Of a stretch of 47,296 nucleotides of DNA, positions 18,410 to 28,869 are shown one piece after another; position 1 is the stretch's first letter; the number at the start of each line of letters is the position of its first letter. The DNA is from Cysteiniphilum halobium. Lineage in GTDB: Bacteria; Pseudomonadota; Gammaproteobacteria; Francisellales; Francisellaceae. Under the pieces are notes generated by a model. That model was not told where the DNA came from, ran no database searches, and worked only from the letters and a program-made list of their open reading frames with translations. The position numbers and the translations under genes are program-made. The stretch spans positions 1 through 47,296 of the forward strand of contig NZ_QLIU01000003.1 in the NCBI RefSeq assembly GCF_003574425.1, in the 5' to 3' direction.

Positions 18410-19009
18410 TTACTTTTTAGCAACTTGTATTGTGTTATTGGTCGAAGATAAGTGTTCTTCAGGTTTTTCACTCGAAGAAGCATTATACTTCTCTAAAGTG
18501 ATACTCTGCATTTGCACAATAATATTACTGGCAACCTGAGATTGCAGATTGTTGTATATTTGCTGTTGCTGTGTGTTGTTGCTTAACTGTTGTGTTGCAT
18601 TCGTTGTATAAGTTTGTTGTGCAGAGTTGTTTTGATCTTTCAAGATAATTTTATTTTTGTTATTCAAAATATCATAAGTAACCGCGTAGCTCATAATATA
18701 GTCATTAGAGGATGCGCCACCAGTGATGCCAACTAAGCGGCTACTTTGAGCAGCAGACTTAATATGAATAATAATATTGGCATCTTTGGCAGATGGGACT
18801 ACTTCAGCGCCAGTGGATGTAATCACAGAGTTTAAAGCATTGATAAAGCTAAAATCACTACCATTGTAGTTGATATACACTTTTTGCATAAACTTAGGCA
18901 TACCTTCATTCCAACCACGTAAATGAAAGCCGCAGCCATAAAGAAGGCTTACAAAAAGTGCAATAAGTAGTAACTTGAAATTGAAATTTCTAAGACGTAA
19001 GTAATGCAT
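18410..19009 (-). CDS. lptE: LPS-assembly lipoprotein LptE
   Basis: The 199-residue lipoprotein has lipobox LYGC (Cys26) and the hallmark CGFHLRG directly after it. LptE plugs the LptD barrel and helps deliver LPS to the outer leaflet. It follows leuS at 6 bp on the same strand, the conserved leuS-lptE arrangement of gammaproteobacteria. The C-terminal 60 residues are Gln/Asn/Ser-rich and extend past the usual fold. Confidence 0.93.
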   Translation of the reverse strand: MHYLRLRNFNFKLLLIALFVSLLYGCGFHLRGWNEGMPKFMQKVYINYNGSDFSFINALNSVITSTGAEVVPSAKDANIIIHIKSAAQSSRLVGITGGASSNDYIMSYAVTYDILNNKNKIILKDQNNSAQQTYTTNATQQLSNNTQQQQIYNNLQSQVASNIIVQMQSITLEKYNASSSEKPEEHLSSTNNTIQVAKK

Positions 19010-19015
19010 AACTAA

Positions 19016-21445
19016 TTAAGCTCCAATTACCAAATTCATAAGTTTTTTAGGCACATAAATTGCCTTTTTAATCTTTTTACCTTCAAGAAACTTACTAACC
19101 ACCTCATCGGCCATGACCATTGATTCGATTTCTTTGGCATTGAGTTCGCTTGCAACATCTATCTTGGCACGTAATTTACCATTGACTTGTACTACCAAGG
19201 TAAAACGGTCACTGACTAATGCTTGTTTATCTATTTGTGGAAATCCTGCTGTTAAAATATCATCACCAAAGTCAAGATCTGACCACAAGGCTTGTGTAAT
19301 ATGTGGGGTGAAAGGTGCTAACAAACGCAACAAAATACTAACACCTTCGGTAATGACACCACTGTTTGAAGCATTTTGCAAGCTGTTGAAGATCTTCATG
19401 CAGGCTGAAACGACGGTATTAAACTGCATTTTATCAAAGTCAAACAGTGCTTGTTTTAACACGCTGTAGACTTCAAAGCGTATTTTTTTATCATCATTGC
19501 TTAGAGTTTCAATGCTTAATATAGCTTGCGGGTTAATATTGCCATGATTGCTGTGAATATAGTTCCATATTTTCTTTAAGAATCTATGTGCACCTTCAAC
19601 GCCGGAGTCAGACCATTCTAGTGATTGCTCAGGAGGGGCGGCAAACATACTAAATAAACGTACGGTATCCGCACCATATTGTTCAATCAAAGCTTGAGGG
19701 TCAACCGTATTGCCTTTAGATTTTGACATTTTAGCACCATTTTTTAACACCATACCTTGAGTTAGCAGGTTGGTAAATGGTTCGCTACTGGTAATAAGTC
19801 CTGCGTCACGCAGGAGTTTATGAAAAAAGCGTGCATATAGCAAATGCATAATTGCGTGTTCAATGCCACCAATATACTGATCCACAGGTAGCCAGTAGTT
19901 TGCTTCATCATCAAGCATTTTATCAGTAGTGGGGCAGGTATAACGTGCGTAATACCATGAGGATTCCATAAAAGTGTCGAAGGTATCTGTCTCACGAGTT
20001 GCTTTACTACCACACTGTGGACAGGTCGTTTTATAAAAGGCAGGTATGGTTTTAAGTGGAGAAGTTGCCCCTGTTAAGGTAACATCTTTGGGTAATTTAA
20101 CGGGAAGATTTTCTTTTTTTTCAGCAACGATACCACAATGATCACAATGAATCATAGGAATAGGGCATCCCCAGTAACGTTGACGTGAAACTCCCCAGTC
20201 GCGAATTCTAAAATTAGTGGTAATTTCACCTTTATTATTGGTGATTAAATACTCTGCAATTTTGGTGAAAGCTGCATCAAAATTAAGTCCATTAAATTGA
20301 TCTGAATTAATTAAAATACCTTTTTCAGTAATTGCACCCTTGCTAAGATCAGTATTTCCTTGTGTCGTTTCAATGACTTGTTTTAAAGGAATATTATATT
20401 TATGTGCAAATTCCCAGTCACGTTCGTCATGTGCGGGCACTGACATAACAGCTCCTGTGCCATAACTCATTAATACAAAGTTGGCAATCCAGATTTCAAC
20501 TTGGTCACCAGTGATAGGATGTGTCGCATAAAAAGGCGTTTTAATACCAAGCTTTTCTTGCGTGGCAAGGTCTGCTTCCATTGTTGAAGTTTGTTGACAT
20601 CTCTTAATAAAGTTAGCAATTTCCGTGTGATCTTGAGCAGCTTGTAATGCCAATGGATGTTCTGCCGCGATTGCTAAATAAGTAACGCCCATCAAGGTAT
20701 CAGGACGTGTGGTAAACACATCTAATTTTGTGTCGTTTACATCAAATGTTACGGTAATTCCTTCAGATTTACCTATCCAATTGGTTTGCATGATTTTAAC
20801 TGCATCGGGCCAACCACTTAGTTTATGCAAATCCTGTAAGAGTTCATCTGCATAATCGGTAATTTTAATAAACCATTGTGGTATCTCTTTTTTTTCAACA
20901 AGGGCACCTGAGCGCCAACCTCGCCCATCAACAACCTGTTCATTGGCAAGGACGGTTTGATCTACCGGATCCCAGTTTACCAAAGCATTTTTGCGATAGA
21001 CTAAACCTTTATTATAAAGTTCGATAAAAAACCACTGCTCCCATTTGTAATAACTATCATCACACGTTGCAAGCTCACGATCCCAGTCATAGCCAAAACC
21101 AAGAGATTGCAACTGCTTTTTCATATAAGCAATATTACTATAAGTCCAATCAGCCGGGGCTTTTTGGTGTTTGATTGCTGCATTTTCAGCAGGCAAGCCG
21201 AAGGCATCCCAACCCATGGGCTGCAAAACATTTTTACCAAGCATACGTTGATAACGACTCACAACATCACCTAATGTATAATTGCGTACATGCCCCATGT
21301 GTAATGTACCACTTGGGTATGGCAACATGGATAGGCTATAAAACTTTTCTTTATTGACATCTTTAACGGCTTTAAAAGATTGATTATCTTGCCAAAAAGA
21401 TTGAACTTGTTTTTCTAATTGTGTGAAGTCATAAGTTTGTTGCAT
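19016..21445 (-). CDS. leuS: leucyl-tRNA synthetase
   Basis: The 809-residue class I synthetase has the HIGH motif as HMGH (49-52, within [11 protein letters not shown]) and KMSKS in [14 protein letters not shown]. It has the editing CP1 domain with the T-rich region containing [15 protein letters not shown] and a zinc-like cluster (CDHCG…CPQCG). It charges tRNA-Leu. Length is a little short of E. coli (860) but complete at both ends. Its 275-bp upstream gap contains a repeat tip. Confidence 0.98.
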   Translation of the reverse strand: MQQTYDFTQLEKQVQSFWQDNQSFKAVKDVNKEKFYSLSMLPYPSGTLHMGHVRNYTLGDVVSRYQRMLGKNVLQPMGWDAFGLPAENAAIKHQKAPADWTYSNIAYMKKQLQSLGFGYDWDRELATCDDSYYKWEQWFFIELYNKGLVYRKNALVNWDPVDQTVLANEQVVDGRGWRSGALVEKKEIPQWFIKITDYADELLQDLHKLSGWPDAVKIMQTNWIGKSEGITVTFDVNDTKLDVFTTRPDTLMGVTYLAIAAEHPLALQAAQDHTEIANFIKRCQQTSTMEADLATQEKLGIKTPFYATHPITGDQVEIWIANFVLMSYGTGAVMSVPAHDERDWEFAHKYNIPLKQVIETTQGNTDLSKGAITEKGILINSDQFNGLNFDAAFTKIAEYLITNNKGEITTNFRIRDWGVSRQRYWGCPIPMIHCDHCGIVAEKKENLPVKLPKDVTLTGATSPLKTIPAFYKTTCPQCGSKATRETDTFDTFMESSWYYARYTCPTTDKMLDDEANYWLPVDQYIGGIEHAIMHLLYARFFHKLLRDAGLITSSEPFTNLLTQGMVLKNGAKMSKSKGNTVDPQALIEQYGADTVRLFSMFAAPPEQSLEWSDSGVEGAHRFLKKIWNYIHSNHGNINPQAILSIETLSNDDKKIRFEVYSVLKQALFDFDKMQFNTVVSACMKIFNSLQNASNSGVITEGVSILLRLLAPFTPHITQALWSDLDFGDDILTAGFPQIDKQALVSDRFTLVVQVNGKLRAKIDVASELNAKEIESMVMADEVVSKFLEGKKIKKAIYVPKKLMNLVIGA

Positions 21446-21482
21446 TGTAGTATCCGATTTCTAAGTTTTAAGCAGCAGATAT

Positions 21483-21531
21483 ATAGCCATCACAAACTAT
21501 TAAGCATCGCAAAATGATTTATGATGGGTAT
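21483..21531. repeat. short MITE-like palindrome upstream of leuS
   Basis: Left arm ATAGCCATCACAAA and right arm TTTATGATGGGTAT enclose about 21 nt. Read inward on the minus strand, the right arm continues TCATTTTGCGATG, matching the ends of the long elements at 36676 and 46922. It lies between the divergent leuS and DUF2147 genes. Confidence 0.55.
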
Positions 21532-21720
21532 AAGTATTTACTAAATTGCCAAGTATGTTAGCGAAATTTTGAAGAAACGACTAGTGGCAATAGTGTTTAT
21601 CTTGCGTTGTTGTCGTTTATGCTTTAACTTTTATGGCGCAATATTAATAACAGCGGATGAAACAATACGTAGCTATGAGCACGTCAAAGTCCTCTTTTAA
21701 TAAAAAATTAAGGAAATGAG

Positions 21721-22464
21721 ATGAAAGGAAAATATATAGCATTATTAGCTTCTATGTTAACCATTGGGAGTGTGGCATTGTCACAGGCTGCTATGGATAA
21801 TGTGTCAGTGAAGTCATATAATGATCAAACAATTGCCGCAGCACATCAAAAGGAAAATCTCTACTCTCCTGTAGGCTATTGGCTGCAATATACTGATGAT
21901 GGTAAGCAAGTACAGTCAATTTTGCAGGTGTATAAAGGCAAAAATGGCAAACTTGAAGGTAGGATTATTGTGCCTTTTGTTAATGTTGTTGATGATAAAA
22001 AACAAGTGCCTGATGTGTCTTGTAAGAAATGTGGTAAAGGAGATGAAAACGGCTATCAGTTCGACTATTCAGGTTACCCAAATAATCAAGTGCAGGGCTT
22101 GAAAGTGATGTGGAGCTTTAGTAAAGATGGTAAAAAGGATGGCTCTGAAGGACCATTATATAAAGATGGATCAATCTTGGATCCAGCTAATGGCAAAATT
22201 TATAGCTGTAAGATGCAGACACAAGAAAATGGCAAGAAATTATATGTACGTGGTTATGTTGGATTTTCATTATTTGGTCGCACGCAATATTGGTATCGCA
22301 TTAACGAAAAAGATGCGTTGCAATGTGCTAAAGTGTGTGGTGTAACCAAAGATGGGCACTATACTTATGCTGATAAAGCGGGGAAAGTTACCAATGAAAA
22401 ATTGTGGCAGCAGTGCTCAACAATCACCTTAAAGGCGAATGGATTATGTGATTTTAGCGCTTGA
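21721..22464 (+). CDS. DUF2147 periplasmic protein
   Basis: The 247-residue protein has a signal peptide and the DUF2147 pattern: SPVGYWLQYTDDGK, a strand pair with GKLEGRI, a CKKC pair, GSILDPANGKIYSCKM and RGYVGFSLFGRTQYWYR. DUF2147 proteins are small calycin-like barrels of unknown role. AAGGAAATGAG precedes the ATG. A C-terminal extension with four more cysteines (from about 205) goes beyond the usual domain. It is 45 bp before an LpoB-like gene. Confidence 0.8.
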   Translation: MKGKYIALLASMLTIGSVALSQAAMDNVSVKSYNDQTIAAAHQKENLYSPVGYWLQYTDDGKQVQSILQVYKGKNGKLEGRIIVPFVNVVDDKKQVPDVSCKKCGKGDENGYQFDYSGYPNNQVQGLKVMWSFSKDGKKDGSEGPLYKDGSILDPANGKIYSCKMQTQENGKKLYVRGYVGFSLFGRTQYWYRINEKDALQCAKVCGVTKDGHYTYADKAGKVTNEKLWQQCSTITLKANGLCDFSA

Positions 22465-22509
22465 TATATAAGCTAAATAGTCAAAAAATAAAACTATGGA
22501 GTCAATACA

Positions 22510-23136
22510 ATGAATATGAAAAAAACGATGAAGATAAAGCCAGTTTATCTGTTACCAGCCCTGTTATCAGTTGGGTTGCTTGCAGGTTGCGCTAGTTCAG
22601 GAAATGTGAGTTATGTTGACCCGCAAGGGGTAGATACAACATCCATCAATTTCAACTCAACAGACTTACAAACCACAACGCAAAAAATGGTTGGCGGCAT
22701 GTTGGCTTCTCAGGATGTTGCAGATATTACAGCAGGTGGCAAGAAACCAGTTGTATTTTTTAGCACAATTAGAAATGAAACAGCAGAGCACATTAATACA
22801 GGTATGCTAGCAAACACGGTTTCGACAGAGATTATCAATAGTGGCAAGTTCAGATTTACCGATATGGCTCAAGTTAAGCAAATGAAAAAGCAGATGGAGT
22901 ATCAGTCTCAGTCGGGCATGGTTGATCAGGCAACAGCAACAAAGATGGGGCAACAAATCGGTGCGCGCTATATGATTTATGGCAGCATTGCTGATATGCA
23001 ATCGATAAATAGTAATCAGCAATCATTATTCTATTTGATTACGTTAAAGATGATTGATCTAAAAACAGGGATTATCATTTGGCAAGATCAAAAACAAATT
23101 CGTAAAGTACAAAAACGTAGTTCTTTTGGTTGGTAG
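22510..23136 (+). CDS. lpoB: LpoB-like lipoprotein (penicillin-binding protein activator)
   Basis: The 208-residue lipoprotein has lipobox LLAGC (about Cys26) and the LpoB-like core. Visible family features are GVDTTSINFNSTDLQTTTQKMV, the strand VVFFSTIRNET, INTGMLANTVSTEIINSGKFRFTD (quoted in part) and GARYMIYGSIADMQS. LpoB activates PBP1b in enterobacteria; in other groups this family includes lipoproteins with unproven PBP links. It is followed after 133 bp by a COG3014-like lipoprotein, a pairing I recall from other gammaproteobacteria. Confidence 0.72.
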   Translation: MNMKKTMKIKPVYLLPALLSVGLLAGCASSGNVSYVDPQGVDTTSINFNSTDLQTTTQKMVGGMLASQDVADITAGGKKPVVFFSTIRNETAEHINTGMLANTVSTEIINSGKFRFTDMAQVKQMKKQMEYQSQSGMVDQATATKMGQQIGARYMIYGSIADMQSINSNQQSLFYLITLKMIDLKTGIIIWQDQKQIRKVQKRSSFGW

Positions 23137-23269
23137 CTCCAACAATAACAGTTAATTAAGGCTGTGGTTGCCACAGTAAAAGTAAATCACTCTAAGAATA
23201 TCTCAAGACGATATTAACTGTTAAGGGCGGTGAGCTTTATCCTATAAAGTAGTGATTTGGATTAAAAGA

Positions 23270-24658
23270 ATGGGTGAAATATTTAAAAAAAGCACACGAA
23301 GTTTATGGTGTGCTAGCACATTAATGCTTTCAGGGTGCGCGACTTTTTCTGCTTCATATCCCAATAAGATGAAGCAGGTTAAAGCGGATGTTGCAAGTGG
23401 GAGTATATCTCAAGCACAAAAAGCATTTGTCGATGCGTTTGGTGATAAGCCAACAAAAGATAATTTATATTTACTAGAGCGGGCGCGTTTAGCACAATTA
23501 AATGGTAATGTAGCCGAGTCCAAAAAAGATTATCAAGCAGTTATTCAAACCGTTGTAACCAGTAAGATGGCAGCGAAGGTCCAAGTATCTAAAGTGCTTG
23601 AAAATATGGGTGCGGTTCTAACCAATGATCGTGAGTTGCCATTTTCAACATCCGATTATGCCATGACATTTTTATATCCATATCAGGCGTTAAATTACTT
23701 ATCTGAGAATAACTTAAGTGGTGCGTTAGTTGCTATTCGTCAATTAAGTAACGCCCAATACTGGACATATCAGCAAAAATTAATGGCAGGTGACTTGCAA
23801 AATAAGTATCAAAAAGAGATGAGTAAAGCAGGTGTCGATCAAGATAATTTAGGGCTTAATAAATCAACTGAAATTAATCAGATGTTTAGTGCGGTGAAAG
23901 ATGCCAGTAACGCCTATGAAAATGGCTTTGGTTATTATTTGTCAAGTATTTTATATCAAGCGTTTGATGATAATTACAATAATGCTTTTGTTTCAATCAA
24001 AGATGCTAAAAGACTTTTGCCTGATAATCCTTATATTTTACGTACTTATGCAGAGATTGAACGTGGCTTTAATGGAGGTAATGCTTATGAGATTGGTAAA
24101 GGGCGTTTGGTTGTGTTCTACGAGCAAGGTTTTGTGACACCACGAGAAGCATTTAAGCTACCATTATTTTTAGGTAAGCTTGGTTTACAAGAGATTGCGG
24201 TGGCTTATTATCCATCAAAATACACTTTGTTGCCACCAAAGGATTTATATATTACTCAAGATAAGGAAATTATTGATAAAGGGCAGACTGCGCTGTTGGT
24301 AAACACCACACAAATGGCAATGAAATCATTAACTGAAGAATATCCTGCAATTATTACCCGTGAAGTGATTCGCTTGATCGTAAAGTCACTAGCGACTTAT
24401 GAGGCAAGTAACCAAGCTGGTGGCTGGGGGTTGTTAGCAGGTTCAATTTATAGTTTTATAACTGCACAAGCAGATGAACGTAGTTGGCTGTTGTTACCTA
24501 ATAATATCCAGCTATTTGAACAGCAATACCAACAAGGTAAATATGCTGTTGATATTGGGTTAAAAACCACAAACGTTGAGATTAAGCCAAATAAAACAAC
24601 ATTACTATGGATTGTAAATATGGGTAATTTCACGAAAGTATATCATTTTATTCTTTAA
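23270..24658 (+). CDS. COG3014-like lipoprotein with helical repeats
   Basis: The 462-residue protein has a lipobox LSGC at Cys23, then TPR-like helices (about 30-280, with LERARLAQLNGNVAESKKDY and DAKRLLPDNPYILRTYAEIERG as repeat-like units). A less helical C-terminal part ends in TKVYHFIL. It resembles COG3014-type proteins found near lpoB-like genes. The ATG at 23270 gives a standard signal; a GTG six codons upstream is also in frame but has no ribosome site. It is followed closely by an MFS gene (19 bp). Confidence 0.6.
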   Translation: MGEIFKKSTRSLWCASTLMLSGCATFSASYPNKMKQVKADVASGSISQAQKAFVDAFGDKPTKDNLYLLERARLAQLNGNVAESKKDYQAVIQTVVTSKMAAKVQVSKVLENMGAVLTNDRELPFSTSDYAMTFLYPYQALNYLSENNLSGALVAIRQLSNAQYWTYQQKLMAGDLQNKYQKEMSKAGVDQDNLGLNKSTEINQMFSAVKDASNAYENGFGYYLSSILYQAFDDNYNNAFVSIKDAKRLLPDNPYILRTYAEIERGFNGGNAYEIGKGRLVVFYEQGFVTPREAFKLPLFLGKLGLQEIAVAYYPSKYTLLPPKDLYITQDKEIIDKGQTALLVNTTQMAMKSLTEEYPAIITREVIRLIVKSLATYEASNQAGGWGLLAGSIYSFITAQADERSWLLLPNNIQLFEQQYQQGKYAVDIGLKTTNVEIKPNKTTLLWIVNMGNFTKVYHFIL

Positions 24659-24677
24659 AAGTTCAGAAGGAGGAAAA

Positions 24678-25952
24678 GTGCATTCTGATCATTCTAATGC
24701 AGTAAATAACACGTTCAAAAAGCTAACCGCACTTGGACTTTTTATTTGGAGTATTTGTGCGTTTTTTTATGGTTTTGAATATTTTGTACGTTCATCAACA
24801 AATGCTTTGGCATTGTCGCTACGTGAAGATTATGGTTTTAATTCATCGACGATTGCCATTTTAGGCTCAGCCTTTTATTTGTCTTATGTAATCTCACAGA
24901 TTCCAGCAGGTTTATTGGTAGATCGATTTGGCGTTAAACGCATTATGGTTTGTAGTACTTTTTTATTTACCGTGGCAATGCTTATGTTCTCATTAAGTCA
25001 TAATTCCATTGTGATGATCTTAGCTCGTGTAATCGCTGGATTTGCCGGCGGGTTTGCTTTTATTTGTGCATTAAAAGCAATTTCATTGTGGTTGCCAGAT
25101 CGATTGTTTTCAATGTTTGTTGGGCTGACTCAATTTTGCTGTTATGCCGGTGGGGCAATGTCAGCTTTACCACTTGTAATGTTGTTAGGGCATTATCGTA
25201 TTTCAAGTATTTTTCTTATTGTAACAACAATTAGTTTAATTCTATTTTTAGCAAGCTTGTTATTTATGCGAAAACATCCAACAATGGATAAACAGCAGCA
25301 CTTTGTGCATCAGGCAAGTTTATGGTTGCAATTAGTATCGATGTTAAAAATGCTTAAAAATAAGCAATTGTTATATAACGGACTGTATTGCTTTACGATT
25401 TACGGTACAACGGTTATTTTTGCTGATTTATGGGGAATTAGCTACTTAAGTAGTGTTCATCACATTACTGAAGCACAAGCTGCATTTGCATGCAGTTTGA
25501 TTTTTATTTCGGTTGCTATTTCAAGTCCAGTTTGGGGGACGTTGGCGACAATTATCAATAAGGACAAGATTTTTTTGGTATGGGCGCCAATTATTGGTTT
25601 TGTTGTTGTACTATTACTGATTTATGTTGATTTAAATGTATACCTTATTTATCTACTATGCTTTTTATTTGGTACAGTGCAAAGTGGACATGTGCTTAAT
25701 TTTTCGATGATTAAAGGGCATGTGAGTGATAAGCAATTGGGTGTTGGTATTGCTTTTATTAACTTATTCATACCATTAAGTGGTGCATTATTGCAGCCAT
25801 TATCTGGTTTCTTGTTGCAGCTTTTGAGAGGGTCGCACGGGCTTCATCAAGCCTATCAATATATGATGATTTTAATCCCTGTTTTAATGTTACTATCTTT
25901 TGTGATTGCACTCTTTTTCAAAGAGGTTAGAGCAAAAGATATTACTTTATGA
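24678..25952 (+). CDS. MFS transporter
   Basis: The 424-residue carrier has about 12 membrane helices and motif A analogue DRFGVKRIM between helices 2 and 3. The first helix carries FFYGFEYFVRSSTNALA, a pattern seen in Francisella/Legionella MFS carriers. The start is GTG at 24678 with a strong AAGGAGG 4 nt upstream. It is 19 bp after the COG3014-like gene, so they are likely co-transcribed. Substrate unknown. Confidence 0.8.
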   Translation: MHSDHSNAVNNTFKKLTALGLFIWSICAFFYGFEYFVRSSTNALALSLREDYGFNSSTIAILGSAFYLSYVISQIPAGLLVDRFGVKRIMVCSTFLFTVAMLMFSLSHNSIVMILARVIAGFAGGFAFICALKAISLWLPDRLFSMFVGLTQFCCYAGGAMSALPLVMLLGHYRISSIFLIVTTISLILFLASLLFMRKHPTMDKQQHFVHQASLWLQLVSMLKMLKNKQLLYNGLYCFTIYGTTVIFADLWGISYLSSVHHITEAQAAFACSLIFISVAISSPVWGTLATIINKDKIFLVWAPIIGFVVVLLLIYVDLNVYLIYLLCFLFGTVQSGHVLNFSMIKGHVSDKQLGVGIAFINLFIPLSGALLQPLSGFLLQLLRGSHGLHQAYQYMMILIPVLMLLSFVIALFFKEVRAKDITL

Positions 25953-26026
25953 TTGCGTTTTAAACAGATCACTTAAGCTTTTTTGCTAAAGTGCTAATTC
26001 GTCTATATTTTCAGAAGTCTTATGTT

Positions 26027-26032
26027 TATAAT
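26027..26032 (+). promoter_or_regulatory. candidate -10 upstream of aceE
   Basis: A perfect TATAAT lies 57 nt before the aceE start. The preceding region is AT-rich with no clear -35 at 17 nt. It is the most likely promoter element in this 136-bp gap. Confidence 0.3.
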
Positions 26033-26088
26033 TGTGGCCATTTATTAGTACTTAACTTTTTAAGTTTTAACTTTCTATGGAGGCAAAT

Positions 26089-28770
26089 ATGTCGGAAAGG
26101 TTTCATGATATTGATACAACAGAAACGCAAGAGTGGTTGGAGGCTCTAGAAGATGTTGTAGCACGTGAGGGTATTGAGCGCGCTAGTTTTTTAATGAATC
26201 GTTTATTAGATCGCAGCAGTGAAATTGGCATTGATAGCGTGTATGCGCCTGCTAAAAGTATTTCGTTTATGAATACAATTAAGGTAGCTGATCAACCAGC
26301 TTATCCAGGTGATTTAGAAATTGAGAAAAAGATTGAAAATCTTAATCGCTGGAATGCTGCAGTTATGGTTGCTAAGGCCAACAAAAAAGATGGTACATTG
26401 GGTGGTCATATTGGCTCAGGTGCATCGATTATGACACTATATGAAGTTGGCTTTAATCATTTCTTTCACGCACCAAGTGAAACAAAAGCAGGGGACTTAG
26501 TATTTTACCAAGGGCATACAACACCTGTAATTTATGCGCGTTCTTATCTTGAAGGGCGCCTAACTGAAGAGCAGTTAAAGAATTTCCGCCAACAAGCATT
26601 TAATGGTGACAAAGGCTTATCTTCTTATCCACATCCGTATTTGCAACCAACATATTGGCAGTTTCCAACCGTTTCGATGGGGTTAGGTCCCTTGCAAGCT
26701 ATTTATCAAGCACGCTTTATGAAGTATTTAGAAGCACGTAAACTAGCTGAAACCAGTAATCGTCGTGTATGGGCGTTTTGTGGTGATGGCGAAATGGATG
26801 AGCCTGAATCATTAGGTGCGATTAATCGCGCAGCACGTGAGGGTTTAGATAATCTGATTTTTGTCATTAACTGTAATCTTCAGCGCTTAGATGGTCTTGT
26901 CGATGGCAATGGCAAGATTGTTGAAGAGTTTGCACAAATCTTCACAGGGGCCGGTTGGAATGTCATTAAGGTGCTATGGGGCAGTAATTGGGAGTCTTTA
27001 TTTGCCAAAGATAAAAATGGCAAATTACAACAACGGCTAGCGCAAATGAATGATGGTCAGATGCAGTTTGCACGTTCTCATGGTGGGCAAGATTTGCGCC
27101 AGACTATTTTTGGTGGTGATCCTGATCTAGAAGAAATGGGCAAAGGTTACACCGATGAAGATGTACAAAATCTAATGCGTGGTGGGCATGATCCGGTTAA
27201 GGTATATGCCGCCTATCAACGTGCGGTAAATAATAAAACAGGTAAGCCAACAGTTATTTTACCGATGACCATTAAAGGTTATGGTTTAGGTGAATGGGGT
27301 GAGTCTAAGAATATTGCGCATAATGTTAAGAAGCTAGATACCGAAGCATTAAAATATATTCGTGATCGCTTTGATGTGCCAGCGACGGATGAACAAGTTG
27401 AAAAGATGGAGTTTGTGAAATTTAAAGAAGGCTCTAAAGAGCATGCTTATCTGCATGGGCAACGCAAAGCATTAGATGGTTACGCCCCTGCGCGCTTTGA
27501 AAATAATACTGCCTTGCCAATTCCAAGTTATCAGGAATTTGGTCAGTTATTCTTAGAAGCCAGTGGAGACCGTGAATTTTCAACCACAACGGCATTTGTA
27601 CGTATGTTTGTTAATTTAACGCGCCATAAAGAACTAAAAGATCATTTAGTACCGGTAACAGTGGATGAATCACGTACTTTTGGTATGGAAGGTTTATTCC
27701 GTCAATTGGGGATTTATAACCATCGTGGTCAGCAATATGTGCCAGAAGATAAGGCGCAAGTAATGTATTACAAAGAATCAATTAATGGCCAAATCATTCA
27801 AGATGGTATCAATGAAGCCGGTGGCTTTTGCTCATGGTTAGCTGTGGCAACTTCCTATAGTGTCCATCGTGTGCCAATGATTCCGTTTTATATTTATTAT
27901 TCAATGTTTGGTTTCCAACGGATTGGAGATCTTGCGTGGTTGGCAGGTGATTCACATGCTAAAGGCTTTTTATTAGGTGGAACTTCAGGGCGTACAACGT
28001 TAAATGGTGAAGGGCTCCAACATGAGGATGGGCATAGTCATATACAAGCGGGTATTATTCCATCATGCATCTCTTATGACCCAACTTATGCTTATGAGCT
28101 TGCAGTTATTCTATGGGATGGTATGCGTCGCATGTATGTTGAGGGCGAGCAGGTTTTCTATTATATCACTGTGATGAATGAAAACTATGTGCATGGTGCT
28201 ATGCCTGAAGGTTCTGAAGAGGGTATAATCAAAGGCTTATATTTATTGAAAGGTGCCCAAAAAGCCGATACTAAGAAGCATGTGCAATTAATGGGTTCTG
28301 GTACTATTTTGCGTGAAGTGGAAGCAGCAGCTGAATTATTAGAAAAAGATTTTGGTGTGACCAGTGATGTTTGGAGTATGACTTCAGCGAATGAACTTTA
28401 TCGTGACAGTCGTAAAGTAGCGCGTTGGAATATGCTGCATCCTGATCAAAAAGCACAAGAAACGCATATCGAGAAATGCTTGAAAGATCGCACGGGTCCT
28501 GTGATTGCATCAACTGATTATATTAAGCTCTACACGGAACAGTTGCGTGAATTTATGCCTACGAATTACATTACGTTGGGTACCGATGGCTTTGGTCGCT
28601 CTGATTCGCGTGAGAACTTAAGGAGCTTCTTTGAAGTGGATCGTTATCATGTGGCTGTTGCAGCCTTAACAGGCTTATTGCGCGAAGGTGCTGTAACTGC
28701 CAAAGTAGTTAAAGAGGCGATTAAGAAATACAATATTGATCCTGAGCGTCTTGACCCAGTAAGCAACTAA
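26089..28770 (+). CDS. aceE: pyruvate dehydrogenase E1 component, homodimeric
   Basis: The 893-residue thiamine-diphosphate enzyme decarboxylates pyruvate and acetylates the E2 lipoyl groups. TPP-binding motif GDGEMDEPESLGA…NLIFVINCNLQRLDG is present, along with the early GGHIGSGAS and FFHAP motifs and the late GRTTLNGEGLQHEDGHS. The preferred ATG is at 26089, with GGAGG five nt upstream; the in-frame ATG at 26077 overlaps that site. First gene of aceE-aceF-lpd. Confidence 0.97.
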   Translation: MSERFHDIDTTETQEWLEALEDVVAREGIERASFLMNRLLDRSSEIGIDSVYAPAKSISFMNTIKVADQPAYPGDLEIEKKIENLNRWNAAVMVAKANKKDGTLGGHIGSGASIMTLYEVGFNHFFHAPSETKAGDLVFYQGHTTPVIYARSYLEGRLTEEQLKNFRQQAFNGDKGLSSYPHPYLQPTYWQFPTVSMGLGPLQAIYQARFMKYLEARKLAETSNRRVWAFCGDGEMDEPESLGAINRAAREGLDNLIFVINCNLQRLDGLVDGNGKIVEEFAQIFTGAGWNVIKVLWGSNWESLFAKDKNGKLQQRLAQMNDGQMQFARSHGGQDLRQTIFGGDPDLEEMGKGYTDEDVQNLMRGGHDPVKVYAAYQRAVNNKTGKPTVILPMTIKGYGLGEWGESKNIAHNVKKLDTEALKYIRDRFDVPATDEQVEKMEFVKFKEGSKEHAYLHGQRKALDGYAPARFENNTALPIPSYQEFGQLFLEASGDREFSTTTAFVRMFVNLTRHKELKDHLVPVTVDESRTFGMEGLFRQLGIYNHRGQQYVPEDKAQVMYYKESINGQIIQDGINEAGGFCSWLAVATSYSVHRVPMIPFYIYYSMFGFQRIGDLAWLAGDSHAKGFLLGGTSGRTTLNGEGLQHEDGHSHIQAGIIPSCISYDPTYAYELAVILWDGMRRMYVEGEQVFYYITVMNENYVHGAMPEGSEEGIIKGLYLLKGAQKADTKKHVQLMGSGTILREVEAAAELLEKDFGVTSDVWSMTSANELYRDSRKVARWNMLHPDQKAQETHIEKCLKDRTGPVIASTDYIKLYTEQLREFMPTNYITLGTDGFGRSDSRENLRSFFEVDRYHVAVAALTGLLREGAVTAKVVKEAIKKYNIDPERLDPVSN

Positions 28771-28777
28771 GAGTAGT

Positions 28778-28816
28778 GGCGTATTGCATACGTCCAAAAG
28801 AGTATTGAATACACCC
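28778..28816. repeat. two degenerate GGCGTATTG-CATACGYCC palindromes
   Basis: GGCGTATTGCATACGTCC (28778-28795) and GTATTGAATACACCCC (28802-28817) are related to the perfect palindrome at 36633-36651. They sit in the aceE-aceF gap (99 bp), where a transcript hairpin could form. Confidence 0.45.
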
Positions 28817-28869
28817 CAAAAAGCATAAAAAGTGTTTTAAAGTTAAATTAAAAACAAGAGGAAAATTGC

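Noticed and set aside
25960-26005. Terminator after the second MFS gene
   Set aside because: The CACTT/AAGTG pairing with an internal T run does not give a stable stem followed by T residues.
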